From contig NZ_CP033092.2 of assembly GCF_003697165.2 (NCBI RefSeq), positions 4,402,001-4,466,000 on the forward strand: 64,000 nucleotides of DNA, in the 5' to 3' direction. The notes beneath the pieces are model-generated. The model searched no databases. It saw only the letters and a program-made list of their open reading frames with translations, and had not been told where the DNA came from. Shown here piece by piece: positions 8,026-17,101 of this stretch (positions are counted from its first letter, which is position 1; every line of letters starts with the position of its first letter). The stretch is from Escherichia coli DSM 30083 = JCM 1649 = ATCC 11775. GTDB lineage: Bacteria; Pseudomonadota; Gammaproteobacteria; Enterobacterales; Enterobacteriaceae. Made by a program: the position numbers and the translations under genes.

Positions 8026-8814
8026 ATGCAAACGATTATCCGTGTCGAGAAGCTCGCCAAAACCTTCAATCAGCATCAGGCGCTGCACGCGGTTGATCTG
8101 AACATTCATCATGGTGAAATGGTGGCTCTGCTTGGGCCGTCGGGTTCCGGAAAATCCACCCTTTTACGTCACTTAAGCGGTTTGATTACCGGCGATAAAT
8201 CTGTCGGTAGCCATATCGAGCTGCTGGGCCGCACTGTCCAGCGCGAAGGCCGTCTGGCCCGCGATATCCGTAAAAGCCGCGCCCATACCGGCTACATCTT
8301 TCAACAATTCAACCTGGTGAATCGCCTGAGCGTACTGGAGAACGTGCTGATTGGCGCGCTCGGCAGCACGCCATTCTGGCGAACCTGTTTTAGCTACTTC
8401 ACCCGCGAGCAGAAACAGCGCGCGTTACAGGCGCTGACCCGCGTTGGCATGGTGCACTTTGCCCATCAACGCGTTTCCACACTCTCCGGCGGCCAGCAAC
8501 AGCGTGTGGCGATTGCCCGCGCGCTGATGCAGCAGGCGAAGGTCATTCTCGCTGACGAACCCATCGCCTCGCTGGACCCGGAATCGGCACGCATCGTGAT
8601 GGACACCCTGCGCGACATCAACCAGAACGACGGCATTACCGTGGTCGTCACGCTGCATCAGGTGGATTACGCCCTGCGCTACTGCGAACGCATCGTCGCC
8701 CTGCGCCAGGGGCACGTCTTCTACGACGGCTGCAGCCAACAGTTTGATAACGAACGTTTTGACCATCTCTACCGCAGCATTAACCGCGTCGAAGAGAACG
8801 CGAAAGCTGCCTGA
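8026..8814 (+). CDS. phnC: PhnC, phosphonate ABC transporter ATPase
   Basis: 262-residue ABC ATPase that powers phosphonate import with PhnD (binding protein) and PhnE (permease). Walker A GPSGSGKS (about residues 37-44), Q-loop FQQFN, signature LSGGQQQRVAIARAL, Walker B VILADEP and switch His VTLHQVDYA are all present. It is the first gene of the phn operon, with ribosome-binding site AGGGAGG upstream. phnD follows after 24 bases. Confidence 0.97.
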   Translation: MQTIIRVEKLAKTFNQHQALHAVDLNIHHGEMVALLGPSGSGKSTLLRHLSGLITGDKSVGSHIELLGRTVQREGRLARDIRKSRAHTGYIFQQFNLVNRLSVLENVLIGALGSTPFWRTCFSYFTREQKQRALQALTRVGMVHFAHQRVSTLSGGQQQRVAIARALMQQAKVILADEPIASLDPESARIVMDTLRDINQNDGITVVVTLHQVDYALRYCERIVALRQGHVFYDGCSQQFDNERFDHLYRSINRVEENAKAA

Positions 8815-8838
8815 CATCCCCATCATTGAGGAAAACGA

Positions 8839-9855
8839 ATGAACGCTAAGATAATTGCCTCGCTGGCCTTCACCAGCATGTTCAGCCTCAGCACCCTGTT
8901 AAATCCGGCATACGCCGAAGAGCAGGAAAAGGCGCTGAATTTCGGCATTATTTCAACGGAATCACAGCAAAACCTGAAACCGCAATGGACGCCGTTCTTA
9001 CAGGATATGGAGAAGAAGCTGGGCGTAAAGGTCAACGCCTTCTTTGCCCCGGACTACGCGGGCATTATCCAGGGGATGCGCTTCAATAAAGTGGATATCG
9101 CCTGGTACGGCAACCTGTCGGCGATGGAAGCGGTGGATCGCGCCAACGGCCAGGTCTTCGCCCAGACGGTCGCGGCGGATGGATCGCCGGGTTACTGGAG
9201 CGTGTTGATCGTCAACAAAGATAGCCCGATCAACAACCTGAACGATCTGCTGGCGAAGCGGAAAGATCTCACCTTCGGCAATGGCGATCCTAACTCTACC
9301 TCCGGCTTCCTCGTCCCCGGTTACTACGTCTTCGCTAAAAACAATATCTCCGCCAGCGACTTCAAGCGCACCGTCAACGCCGGGCATGAAACCAATGCGC
9401 TGGCCGTCGCCAACAAGCAAGTGGATGTGGCGACCAATAACACCGAAAACCTCGACAAGCTGAAAACCTCCGCGCCGGAGAAGCTCAAAGAACTGAAGGT
9501 GATCTGGAAATCGCCGCTGATCCCAGGCGATCCGATCGTCTGGCGCAAAAATCTGTCCGAAACCACCAAAGACAAGATCTACGACTTCTTTATGAACTAC
9601 GGCAAAACGCCGGAAGAGAAAGCGGTGCTGGAACGCCTGGGCTGGGCGCCGTTCCGCGCCTCCAGCGACCTGCAACTGGTGCCGATTCGCCAGCTCGCGC
9701 TGTTTAAAGAGATGCAAAGCGTGAAGGACAACAAAGGGCTGAACGAACAGGACAAGCTGGCAAAAACCACCGCCATTCAGGCGCAACTGGATGATTTGGA
9801 CCGCCTGAACAACGCGTTAAGCGCAATGAGTTCGGTGAGTAAAGCGGTGCAGTAA
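8839..9855 (+). CDS. phnD: PhnD, periplasmic phosphonate-binding protein
   Basis: 338 residues with a cleavable signal peptide (MNAKIIASLAFTSMFSLSTL, ending near AYA-EE), then a class II periplasmic binding fold. PhnD of E. coli binds 2-aminoethylphosphonate tightly. The segments NFGIISTESQQNL, FFAPDYAGIIQGMRFNKVDIAWYGN and NGDPNSTSGFLVPGYYVF match the PhnD/PtxB family, where the ligand phosphonate is held by the STSG loop. Length equals the K-12 protein. A BIME lies between it and phnE. Confidence 0.97.
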   Translation: MNAKIIASLAFTSMFSLSTLLNPAYAEEQEKALNFGIISTESQQNLKPQWTPFLQDMEKKLGVKVNAFFAPDYAGIIQGMRFNKVDIAWYGNLSAMEAVDRANGQVFAQTVAADGSPGYWSVLIVNKDSPINNLNDLLAKRKDLTFGNGDPNSTSGFLVPGYYVFAKNNISASDFKRTVNAGHETNALAVANKQVDVATNNTENLDKLKTSAPEKLKELKVIWKSPLIPGDPIVWRKNLSETTKDKIYDFFMNYGKTPEEKAVLERLGWAPFRASSDLQLVPIRQLALFKEMQSVKDNKGLNEQDKLAKTTAIQAQLDDLDRLNNALSAMSSVSKAVQ

Positions 9856-9858
9856 ATC

Positions 9859-9945
9859 GTAGGTCGGATAAGACGCCCCGGCGTCGCATCCGACAATGTG
9901 CAGACGTTGATGCCGGATGCGGTGCAAGCACCTTATCCGGCCTAC
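9859..9945. repeat. BIME between phnD and phnE
   Basis: Two inverted REP units: GTAGGTCGGATAAGACG with a CGTCGCATCCGAC arm, and GATGCCGGATGCGG with a CCTTATCCGGCCTAC arm. They lie inside the operon 15 bases before the phnE start, a position where mRNA hairpins can stabilise the upstream binding-protein message and lower permease expression. Confidence 0.9.
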
Positions 9946-9960
9946 AGACCGGAGCCAAAC

Positions 9961-10740
9961 ATGCAAACCATCACCATCGCCCCACCCAAGCGCAGCTGGT
10001 TCTCGCTTCTGAGCTGGGCCGTTGTTATCGCCGTGCTGGTCGTCTCGTGGCAGGGCGCGGAAATGGCACCGCTTACGCTGATTAAAGATGGCGGCAACAT
10101 GGCGACGTTCGCCGCCGACTTCTTCCCGCCCGATTTCAGCCAGTGGCAGGATTACCTCACCGAAATGGCCGTCACGCTGCAAATCGCCGTCTGGGGCACC
10201 GCGCTGGCGGTGGTTCTCTCCATCCCCTTCGGCCTGATGAGCGCTGAAAACCTGGTACCGTGGTGGGTCTACCAACCTGTACGCCGCCTGATGGACGCCT
10301 GCCGCGCCATTAACGAAATAGTCTTCGCCATGCTGTTCGTGGTCGCCGTCGGCCTCGGCCCGTTCGCTGGCGTGCTGGCGCTGTTTATCCACACCACCGG
10401 CGTACTTTCCAAACTGCTTTCCGAAGCGGTAGAAGCGATTGAACCCGGCCCGGTGGAGGGCATTCGCGCTACCGGTGCCAACAAGCTGGAAGAGATCCTC
10501 TACGGCGTACTACCGCAGGTCATGCCGCTGCTGATTTCCTACTCTCTCTATCGCTTCGAATCCAACGTCCGCTCGGCGACCGTCGTCGGTATGGTTGGCG
10601 CGGGCGGGATCGGCGTCACGCTGTGGGAAGCGATTCGCGGTTTCCAGTTCCAGCAAACCTGCGCCCTGATGGTGCTCATCATCGTCACGGTCAGCCTGCT
10701 GGATTTCCTCTCTCAACGGTTGCGTAAGCACTTTATCTGA
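9961..10740 (+). CDS. phnE: PhnE, phosphonate ABC permease (uninterrupted)
   Basis: 259-residue inner-membrane permease starting at MQTITIAPPK. The frame is open further upstream to 9898, but that part is BIME sequence and is rejected. Several membrane helices are visible, and an EAA-type loop (EAIEPGPVEGIRATGANKLEEILYGVLPQ) contacts PhnC. In K-12 laboratory strains phnE is known to be inactivated by an extra copy of an 8-bp repeat. Here the GCTGGCGTGCTGGCGCTG region (about 10370) has no such expansion and the frame runs through, so phosphonate uptake is predicted to work. phnF begins about 20 bases later. Confidence 0.95.
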   Translation: MQTITIAPPKRSWFSLLSWAVVIAVLVVSWQGAEMAPLTLIKDGGNMATFAADFFPPDFSQWQDYLTEMAVTLQIAVWGTALAVVLSIPFGLMSAENLVPWWVYQPVRRLMDACRAINEIVFAMLFVVAVGLGPFAGVLALFIHTTGVLSKLLSEAVEAIEPGPVEGIRATGANKLEEILYGVLPQVMPLLISYSLYRFESNVRSATVVGMVGAGGIGVTLWEAIRGFQFQQTCALMVLIIVTVSLLDFLSQRLRKHFI

Positions 10741-10760
10741 TAAGCGAGGCATTGATGGCT

Positions 10761-11486
10761 ATGCACTTGTCTACACATCCGACCAGCTACCCAACACGCT
10801 ATCAGGAGATAGCCGCAAAACTTGAGCAGGAGCTTCGTCAACACTACCGCTGCGGCGACTATCTTCCCGCCGAGCAGCAACTGGCGGCGCGCTTTGAGGT
10901 GAACCGCCACACCCTGCGCCGCGCCATCGACCAACTGGTGGAAAAAGGCTGGGTACAGCGCCGTCAGGGCGTCGGCGTACTGGTGCTGATGCGCCCGTTC
11001 GATTACCCGCTCAACGCCCAGGCGCGTTTTAGCCAGAACCTGCTGGACCAGGGCAGCCATCCCACCAGCGAAAAATTGCTATCGGTGCTGCGCCCCGCCT
11101 CCGGTCACGTCGCTGACGCGCTGGGGATAACCGAGGGGGAGAACGTCATCCACCTGCGCACCCTGCGTCGGGTCAACGGCGTCGCGCTCTGTTTAATCGA
11201 CCACTACTTTGCGGACCTCACCCTCTGGCCGACGCTGCAACGTTTCGACAGCGGTTCGCTGCACGATTTTCTGCGCGAGCAAACGGGGATTACGCTACGA
11301 CGCAGCCAGACGCGGATCAGCGCCCGCCGCGCCCAGGCCAAAGAGTGCCAGCGTCTTGAAATCCCGAATATGTCGCCGCTGCTGTGCGTGCGCACCCTTA
11401 ACCACCGTGACGGTGAAAGCAGCCCGGCGGAGTACTCCGTCAGCCTGACGCGCGCCGACATGATTGAATTCACTATGGAGCACTGA
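10761..11486 (+). CDS. phnF: PhnF, GntR/UTRA-family regulator
   Basis: 241-residue predicted transcriptional repressor of the HutC subfamily. The N-terminal winged helix (about residues 12-75) has LPAEQQLAARFEVNRHTLRRAIDQL; the C-terminal UTRA effector domain (about 90-235) includes HLRTLRRVNGVALCLIDHYF. ATG 10761 gives the K-12 length. ATG 10755 lies closer to the GCGAGG ribosome-binding site and would add two residues, so the exact start is uncertain. It is embedded in the operon, possibly for autoregulation. It is not needed for catalysis. phnG starts immediately after the stop. Confidence 0.94.
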   Translation: MHLSTHPTSYPTRYQEIAAKLEQELRQHYRCGDYLPAEQQLAARFEVNRHTLRRAIDQLVEKGWVQRRQGVGVLVLMRPFDYPLNAQARFSQNLLDQGSHPTSEKLLSVLRPASGHVADALGITEGENVIHLRTLRRVNGVALCLIDHYFADLTLWPTLQRFDSGSLHDFLREQTGITLRRSQTRISARRAQAKECQRLEIPNMSPLLCVRTLNHRDGESSPAEYSVSLTRADMIEFTMEH

Positions 11487-11939
11487 ATGCACGCAGATAC
11501 CGCGACCCGCCAGCACTGGATGTCCGTGCTGGCGCACAGCCAACCGGCTGAACTGGCAGCCCGCCTGAACGCGCTGAACATCAACGCCGATTATGAGGTG
11601 ATCCGCGCCGCTGAAACTGGCCTGGTGCAGATTCAGGCGCGAATGGGCGGCACCGGCGAACGCTTTTTTGCTGGCGACGCCACGCTCACCCGCGCCGCCG
11701 TGCGTCTGACTGACGGCACGCTCGGCTATAGCTGGGTGCTGGGGCGCGACAAACAGCACGCCGAACGTTGTGCGCTGATTGATGCGCTGATGCAGCAAAA
11801 CCGCCACTTTCAAAACTTATCAGAAACCCTTATCACCCCGCTGGACGCTGACCGTATGGCACGCATTGCCGCGCGCCAGGCCGAAGTGAACGCCAGCCGG
11901 GTCGACTTCTTTACGATGGTTCGCGGAGACAACGCATGA
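11487..11939 (+). CDS. phnG: PhnG, C-P lyase core subunit
   Basis: 150-residue subunit of the PhnG2H2I2J2 core complex of carbon-phosphorus lyase. With PhnI, PhnH and PhnL it supports the first step, in which phosphonate displaces adenine from ATP to give alpha-D-ribose-1-methylphosphonate-5-triphosphate (for methylphosphonate). Family hallmarks seen are ETGLVQIQARMGGTGERFFAGDATLTR and DKQHAERCALIDAL. It starts right after the phnF stop and its stop overlaps the phnH start by 4 bases (ATGA), consistent with matched subunit synthesis. Confidence 0.95.
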   Translation: MHADTATRQHWMSVLAHSQPAELAARLNALNINADYEVIRAAETGLVQIQARMGGTGERFFAGDATLTRAAVRLTDGTLGYSWVLGRDKQHAERCALIDALMQQNRHFQNLSETLITPLDADRMARIAARQAEVNASRVDFFTMVRGDNA

Positions 11940-12520
11940 CCCTGGAAACCGCTTTTATGCTTCCCGTGCAGGATGCCCAACACAGTTTTCGTCGCCTGTT
12001 AAAGGCCATGAGCGAGCCGGGCGTGATTGTCGCCCTGCATCAGCTCAAGCGCGGCTGGCAGCCGCTGAATATCGCCACCACCAGCGTGCTGCTGACGCTG
12101 GCCGATAACGACACGCCGGTGTGGCTTGCCGCGCCATTGAGCAACGATATCGTCAATCAGAGCCTGCGTTTTCATACCAACGCGCCGCTGGTTAATCAGC
12201 CGAAACAGGCGACCTTCGCGGTAACAGATGAGGCGATCTCCAGCGAGCAGCTCAACGCCCTTTCCACCGGCACTGCCGTTGCACCAGAAGCGGGCGCAAC
12301 GCTGATTTTACAGGTCACCAGCCTGAGCGGTGGGCGTATGTTGCGCCTCACCGGCGCAGGTATTGCCGAAGAACGGATGATCGCCCCGCAACTGCCAAAG
12401 TGCATTCTTCATGAACTTACCGAGCGCCCGCACCCGTTCCCGCTCGGCATCGACCTGATCCTGACCTGCGGCGAGCGCCTGCTGGCTATTCCGCGAACCA
12501 CTCATGTGGAGGTGTGCTGA
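11936..12520 (+). CDS. phnH: PhnH, C-P lyase core subunit
   Basis: 194-residue core subunit with a fold related to PLP-dependent transferases but lacking the cofactor; it forms a dimer at the heart of the PhnGHIJ complex. Recognised from MTLETAFMLPVQDAQHSFRRLLKAMSEPG and HPFPLGIDLILTCGERLLAIPRTT. Length equals K-12. Its start overlaps the phnG stop by 4 bases, and its TGA shares a base with the phnI ATG. Confidence 0.95.
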   Translation: MTLETAFMLPVQDAQHSFRRLLKAMSEPGVIVALHQLKRGWQPLNIATTSVLLTLADNDTPVWLAAPLSNDIVNQSLRFHTNAPLVNQPKQATFAVTDEAISSEQLNALSTGTAVAPEAGATLILQVTSLSGGRMLRLTGAGIAEERMIAPQLPKCILHELTERPHPFPLGIDLILTCGERLLAIPRTTHVEVC

Positions 12521-13584
12521 TGTACGTTGCCGTGAAAGGGGGCGAAAAGGCGATCGACGCCGCCCACGCCCTGCAAGAGAGCCGACGCCGGGGCGATACT
12601 GATTTGCCTGAACTGAGCGTCGCCCAGATTGAACAGCAGCTTAACCTCGCGGTAGATCGCGTGATGACCGAAGGCGGTATTGCCGACCGCGAGCTGGCCG
12701 CGCTGGCGCTGAAACAGGCCAGCGGCGATAACGTCGAAGCGATTTTCCTGTTGCGCGCCTACCGCACCACGCTGGCGAAGCTGGCGGTCAGTGAGCCGCT
12801 CGACACCACCGGGATGCGTCTCGAACGGCGTATTTCAGCAATTTATAAAGACATTCCCGGCGGCCAACTGCTTGGCCCCACCTACGACTACACCCATCGC
12901 CTGCTCGATTTCACCCTGCTGGCAAACGGCGAAACGCCAACGCTGACCACCGCTGACAGCGAACAGCAACCGTCGCCACACGTCTTCAGCCTGCTGGCGC
13001 GTCAGGGGCTGGCGAAGTTTGAAGAAGATAGCGGCGCACAACCGGACGACATCACCCGCACGCCGCCGGTTTATCCCTGTTCGCGTTCTTCCCGTCTACA
13101 ACAATTAATGCGCGGTGACGAAGGCTATTTGTTGGCGCTGGCCTACTCCACCCAACGCGGTTACGGGCGCAATCACCCGTTCGCAGGCGAAATTCGCAGT
13201 GGCTATATCGATATATTTATTGTGCCGGAAGAGCTGGGATTTGCGGTGAACGTCGGCGAATTGTTGATGACCGAGTGTGAAATGGTCAACGGTTTTATCG
13301 ACCCGCCGGATGAACCACCGCATTTTACACGCGGCTATGGGCTGGTGTTCGGCATGAGCGAGCGCAAAGCAATGGCGATGGCGCTGGTTGACCGTGCGTT
13401 GCAGGCACCGGAATACGGCGAGCACGCAACAGGTCCGGCACAGGATGAAGAGTTCGTGCTGGCCCATGCCGACAACGTCGAAGCCGCAGGCTTTGTTTCG
13501 CATCTCAAACTCCCGCACTACGTCGATTTCCAGGCCGAACTGGAGCTACTCAAACGTCTGCAACAGGAGCAGAACCATGGCTAA
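12520..13584 (+). CDS. phnI: PhnI, C-P lyase nucleosidase/phosphonate transfer subunit
   Basis: 354-residue catalytic subunit that links phosphonate to the ribose C1' of ATP with loss of adenine; alone it behaves as a purine nucleosidase. The start is ATG 12520, overlapping the phnH TGA; upstream GTG/CTG codons are not needed. Recognised blocks are MYVAVKGGEKAIDAAHALQ, MRLERRISAIYKDIPGGQLLGPTYDYTHR and LAYSTQRGYGRNHPFAGEIRSG. It overlaps phnJ by 8 bases. Confidence 0.96.
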   Translation: MYVAVKGGEKAIDAAHALQESRRRGDTDLPELSVAQIEQQLNLAVDRVMTEGGIADRELAALALKQASGDNVEAIFLLRAYRTTLAKLAVSEPLDTTGMRLERRISAIYKDIPGGQLLGPTYDYTHRLLDFTLLANGETPTLTTADSEQQPSPHVFSLLARQGLAKFEEDSGAQPDDITRTPPVYPCSRSSRLQQLMRGDEGYLLALAYSTQRGYGRNHPFAGEIRSGYIDIFIVPEELGFAVNVGELLMTECEMVNGFIDPPDEPPHFTRGYGLVFGMSERKAMAMALVDRALQAPEYGEHATGPAQDEEFVLAHADNVEAAGFVSHLKLPHYVDFQAELELLKRLQQEQNHG

Positions 13585-14422
13585 TCTGAGCGGCTACAAC
13601 TTTGCTTACCTCGACGAGCAGACCAAACGCATGATCCGCCGCGCTATCTTAAAAGCGGTGGCAATCCCCGGTTATCAGGTGCCGTTTGGCGGACGCGAGA
13701 TGCCGATGCCCTACGGCTGGGGAACCGGCGGCATTCAGCTCACCGCCAGCGTGATTGGCGAAAGCGACGTGTTGAAGGTGATTGACCAGGGCGCAGACGA
13801 TACCACCAACGCCGTGTCGATTCGTAACTTCTTTAAGCGCGTGACCGGGGTGAACACCACCGAGCGCACGGACGATGCGACACTTATCCAGACGCGTCAC
13901 CGCATACCCGAAACGCCGCTGACCGAAGATCAGATCATTATCTTCCAGGTGCCGATCCCCGAACCGCTGCGCTTTATTGAGCCGCGTGAGACGGAAACGC
14001 GCACCATGCACGCGCTGGAGGAGTACGGCGTGATGCAGGTGAAACTGTATGAAGATATCGCCCGCTTCGGTCATATCGCCACCACCTACGCCTATCCGGT
14101 GAAGGTGAACGGGCGCTACGTAATGGACCCGTCGCCGATCCCGAAATTCGATAACCCGAAAATGGACATGATGCCCGCCCTGCAACTGTTTGGCGCGGGG
14201 CGCGAGAAGCGCATCTATGCCGTGCCACCGTTTACCCGCGTGGAAAGCCTCGATTTCGATGATCATCCGTTCACCGTCCAGCAGTGGGATGAACCATGCG
14301 CCATCTGCGGATCGACCCACAGTTACCTCGACGAAGTGGTGCTGGATGACGCCGGAAACCGCATGTTTGTCTGCTCCGATACCGATTATTGCCGCCAACA
14401 GAACGAGGCCAAAAGCCAATGA
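13577..14422 (+). CDS. phnJ: PhnJ, radical SAM C-P lyase
   Basis: 281-residue radical S-adenosylmethionine enzyme that breaks the carbon-phosphorus bond of ribose-1-phosphonate-5-phosphate, giving the alkane (methane from methylphosphonate) and ribose-1,2-cyclic-phosphate-5-phosphate. The iron-sulfur ligands are unusual in lying near the C-terminus: CAICGS (Cys 241 and 244), then FVCSDTDYC (Cys 266 and 272), of which three bind the [4Fe-4S] cluster and Cys272 is the thiyl radical site in the K-12 enzyme. All four are present. It overlaps phnI by 8 bases and phnK by 4. Confidence 0.97.
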   Translation: MANLSGYNFAYLDEQTKRMIRRAILKAVAIPGYQVPFGGREMPMPYGWGTGGIQLTASVIGESDVLKVIDQGADDTTNAVSIRNFFKRVTGVNTTERTDDATLIQTRHRIPETPLTEDQIIIFQVPIPEPLRFIEPRETETRTMHALEEYGVMQVKLYEDIARFGHIATTYAYPVKVNGRYVMDPSPIPKFDNPKMDMMPALQLFGAGREKRIYAVPPFTRVESLDFDDHPFTVQQWDEPCAICGSTHSYLDEVVLDDAGNRMFVCSDTDYCRQQNEAKSQ

Positions 14423-15177
14423 ATCAACCGTTACTTTCGGTCAATAACCTGACCCACCTTTATGCCCCGGGCAAAGGCTTCAGCGATGTCTCTTTTGATT
14501 TATGGCCGGGAGAAGTTCTGGGCATTGTTGGGGAGTCCGGCTCCGGGAAGACCACGCTGCTGAAGTCGATCTCCGCCCGCCTGACACCACAGCAAGGGGA
14601 AATTCGCTACGAGAACCGTTCGCTGTACGCGATGAGCGAGGCCGACCGCCGTCGCCTGCTGCGCACCGAATGGGGTGTGGTGCATCAGCATCCGCTTGAC
14701 GGCCTGCGCCGCCAGGTGTCGGCAGGCGGCAATATCGGCGAACGGTTGATGGCAACCGGAGCGCGTCATTACGGCGATATTCGCGCCACCGCGCAGAAAT
14801 GGCTGGAAGAGGTGGAGATTCCCGCCAACCGGATCGACGACCTGCCGACCACCTTTTCCGGCGGCATGCAGCAACGTTTGCAGATTGCCCGCAACCTGGT
14901 GACGCATCCGAAGCTGGTGTTTATGGATGAACCCACTGGCGGGCTGGATGTGTCGGTACAGGCGCGCCTGCTGGACCTGCTCCGCGGTCTGGTGATGGAG
15001 CTTAACCTGGCGGTGGTGATTGTCACCCACGATTTAGGCGTCGCCCGTCTGCTGGCGGACCGTTTGCTGGTAATGAAGCAAGGGAAAGTGGTGGAGAGTG
15101 GGTTAACCGACCGCGTGCTCGACGACCCGCACCATCCGTATACCCAGTTGCTGGTGTCATCGGTTTTGCAGAATTGA
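14419..15177 (+). CDS. phnK: PhnK, ABC-type ATPase of the C-P lyase complex
   Basis: 252-residue ABC protein that is not a transporter subunit; it docks on the PhnGHIJ core at PhnJ and, with PhnL, gates the active site in structural studies. Walker A GESGSGKT, signature FSGGMQQRLQIARNL, Walker B LVFMDEP and switch His VTHDLG are intact. The N-terminus MNQPLLSVNNLTHLYAPG was chosen for length and the ATGA overlap with phnJ. A BIME separates it from phnL. Confidence 0.96.
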   Translation: MNQPLLSVNNLTHLYAPGKGFSDVSFDLWPGEVLGIVGESGSGKTTLLKSISARLTPQQGEIRYENRSLYAMSEADRRRLLRTEWGVVHQHPLDGLRRQVSAGGNIGERLMATGARHYGDIRATAQKWLEEVEIPANRIDDLPTTFSGGMQQRLQIARNLVTHPKLVFMDEPTGGLDVSVQARLLDLLRGLVMELNLAVVIVTHDLGVARLLADRLLVMKQGKVVESGLTDRVLDDPHHPYTQLLVSSVLQN

Positions 15178-15182
15178 GCTGG

Positions 15183-15267
<85 letters not shown>

Positions 15268-15287
15268 CCCGAACCACGAGGCGAAAA

Positions 15288-15968
15288 ATGATTAACGTAC
15301 AAAACGTCAGTAAAACCTTCATCCTGCACCAGCAAAACGGCGTGCGCCTGCCTGTATTACAAGGCGCCTCACTCACCGTCAACGCCGGCGAATGCGTGGT
15401 ACTCCACGGCCATTCCGGCAGTGGAAAATCAACTCTGCTACGCTCGCTGTATGCCAACTATCTACCCGACGAAGGGCAAATCCAGATCAAACACGGTGAT
15501 GAATGGGTCGACCTGGTCACCGCGCCAGCGCGCAAAGTGGTGGAGATCCGCAAAACCACTGTCGGCTGGGTAAGCCAGTTTCTGCGCGTCATCCCACGTA
15601 TTTCGGCACTGGAAGTGGTGATGCAGCCGCTGCTCGATACCGGCGTACCGCGTGAAGCCTGCGCCGCTAAAGCCGCGCGTCTCCTCACCCACCTGAACGT
15701 GCCTGAACGCCTGTGGCACCTGGCACCATCGACCTTCTCCGGCGGCGAACAGCAGCGTGTCAACATCGCCCGTGGCTTTATCGTCGACTACCCCATTCTG
15801 CTGCTCGACGAACCTACCGCCTCGCTGGACGCTAAAAACAGCGCCGCCGTAGTGGAACTGATCCGCGAAGCCAAAGCCCGCGGCGCGGCCATCGTCGGTA
15901 TCTTCCATGACGAAACCGTGCGCGAGCAAGTCGCCGACCGCCTGCACCCAATGGGAGTCTCTTCATGA
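15288..15968 (+). CDS. phnL: PhnL, ABC-type ATPase for the first C-P lyase step
   Basis: 226-residue ABC protein required with PhnGHI for making the ribose-phosphonate triphosphate. Walker A GHSGSGKS (about residues 42-49), Q-loop VSQFLRV, signature FSGGEQQRVNIARGF, Walker B ILLLDEP and switch His GIFHDE are all present. The ATG at 15288 is preceded by GAGGCGAAAA; the frame is open upstream through the BIME but gives REP-derived residues only. It overlaps phnM by 4 bases (ATGA). Confidence 0.96.
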   Translation: MINVQNVSKTFILHQQNGVRLPVLQGASLTVNAGECVVLHGHSGSGKSTLLRSLYANYLPDEGQIQIKHGDEWVDLVTAPARKVVEIRKTTVGWVSQFLRVIPRISALEVVMQPLLDTGVPREACAAKAARLLTHLNVPERLWHLAPSTFSGGEQQRVNIARGFIVDYPILLLDEPTASLDAKNSAAVVELIREAKARGAAIVGIFHDETVREQVADRLHPMGVSS

Positions 15969-17101
15969 TTATCAATAACGTCAAACTGGTGCTGGAAAAC
16001 GAGGTGGTACACGGTTCTCTGGAGATGCAGGACGGCGAAATCCGCGCCTTTGCCGAAAGCCAGAGTCACCTGTCAGAAGCAATGGACGGCGAAGGCGGCT
16101 GGCTGCTACCGGGGCTGATTGAGCTGCATACCGATAATCTGGATAAATTCTTCACCCCGCGCCCGAAAGTTGACTGGCCAGCCCACTCGGCGATGAGCAG
16201 CCACGACGCGCTGATGGTGGCGAGCGGCATCACCACCGTGCTGGACGCCGTGGCGATTGGTGATGTACGCGACGGCGGCGATCGGCTGGAGAATCTGGAG
16301 AAGATGATCAACGCCATCGAAGAGACGCAGAAACGCGGCGTCAACCGTGCCGAGCACCGTCTGCACCTACGCTGCGAACTGCCGCATCACACCACGCTGC
16401 CGCTGTTTGAAAAACTGGTACAGCGCGAACTGGTAACGCTGGTGTCGCTGATGGATCACTCACCGGGCCAGCGCCAGTTCGCCAACCGCGAAAAATATCG
16501 TGAATATTATCAGGGCAAATACTCGCTCACCGATGCGCAGATGCAACAGTACGAAGAGGAGCAACTGGCGCTTGCCGCACGCTGGTCACAGCCTAATCGC
16601 GAAACTATCGCCGCAATGTGCCGCGCGCGACACATTGCCCTCGCCAGCCACGATGACGCCACGCACGCCCACGTTGCCGAATCCCACCAGCTTGGCAGCG
16701 TGATCGCCGAATTTCCCACCACGTTCGAAGCGGCAGAAGCCTCGCGCAAGCATGGCATGAACGTACTGATGGGCGCGCCGAATATCGTGCGCGGCGGTTC
16801 GCACTCCGGCAACGTGGCGGCCAGTGAACTGGCACAGCTTGGCCTGCTGGATATCCTCTCTTCCGACTACTACCCCGCCAGCCTGCTCGATGCGGCATTT
16901 CGCGTCGCCGATGACGAGAGCAACCGCTTTACGCTGCCGCAGGCGGTGAAGCTGGTGACTAAAAATCCGGCGCAGGCGCTTAATCTTCAGGATCGCGGGG
17001 TGATTGGCGAGGGCAAACGCGCCGACCTGGTGCTGGCGCATCGCAAGGGCAACCACATTCATATCGACCACGTCTGGCGTCAGGGTAAAAGGGTGTTCTG
17101 A
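15965..17101 (+). CDS. phnM: PhnM, ribose-1-phosphonate-5-triphosphate diphosphohydrolase
   Basis: 378-residue amidohydrolase-superfamily enzyme that removes pyrophosphate from alpha-D-ribose-1-methylphosphonate-5-triphosphate, giving the 5-phosphate used by PhnJ. Metal-site motifs include LPGLIELHTDNLDK (here HTD replaces the usual HxH), the DHSPGQRQF segment, LASHDDATHAHV and SSDYYPASLL. It overlaps phnL by 4 bases and shares one base with the phnN start. Length equals K-12. Confidence 0.96.
   Translation: MIINNVKLVLENEVVHGSLEMQDGEIRAFAESQSHLSEAMDGEGGWLLPGLIELHTDNLDKFFTPRPKVDWPAHSAMSSHDALMVASGITTVLDAVAIGDVRDGGDRLENLEKMINAIEETQKRGVNRAEHRLHLRCELPHHTTLPLFEKLVQRELVTLVSLMDHSPGQRQFANREKYREYYQGKYSLTDAQMQQYEEEQLALAARWSQPNRETIAAMCRARHIALASHDDATHAHVAESHQLGSVIAEFPTTFEAAEASRKHGMNVLMGAPNIVRGGSHSGNVAASELAQLGLLDILSSDYYPASLLDAAFRVADDESNRFTLPQAVKLVTKNPAQALNLQDRGVIGEGKRADLVLAHRKGNHIHIDHVWRQGKRVF

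Noticed and set aside
9898..9960. N-terminal extension of PhnE
   Set aside because: The extra 21 residues are translated from REP sequence; ATG 9961 gives the known protein.
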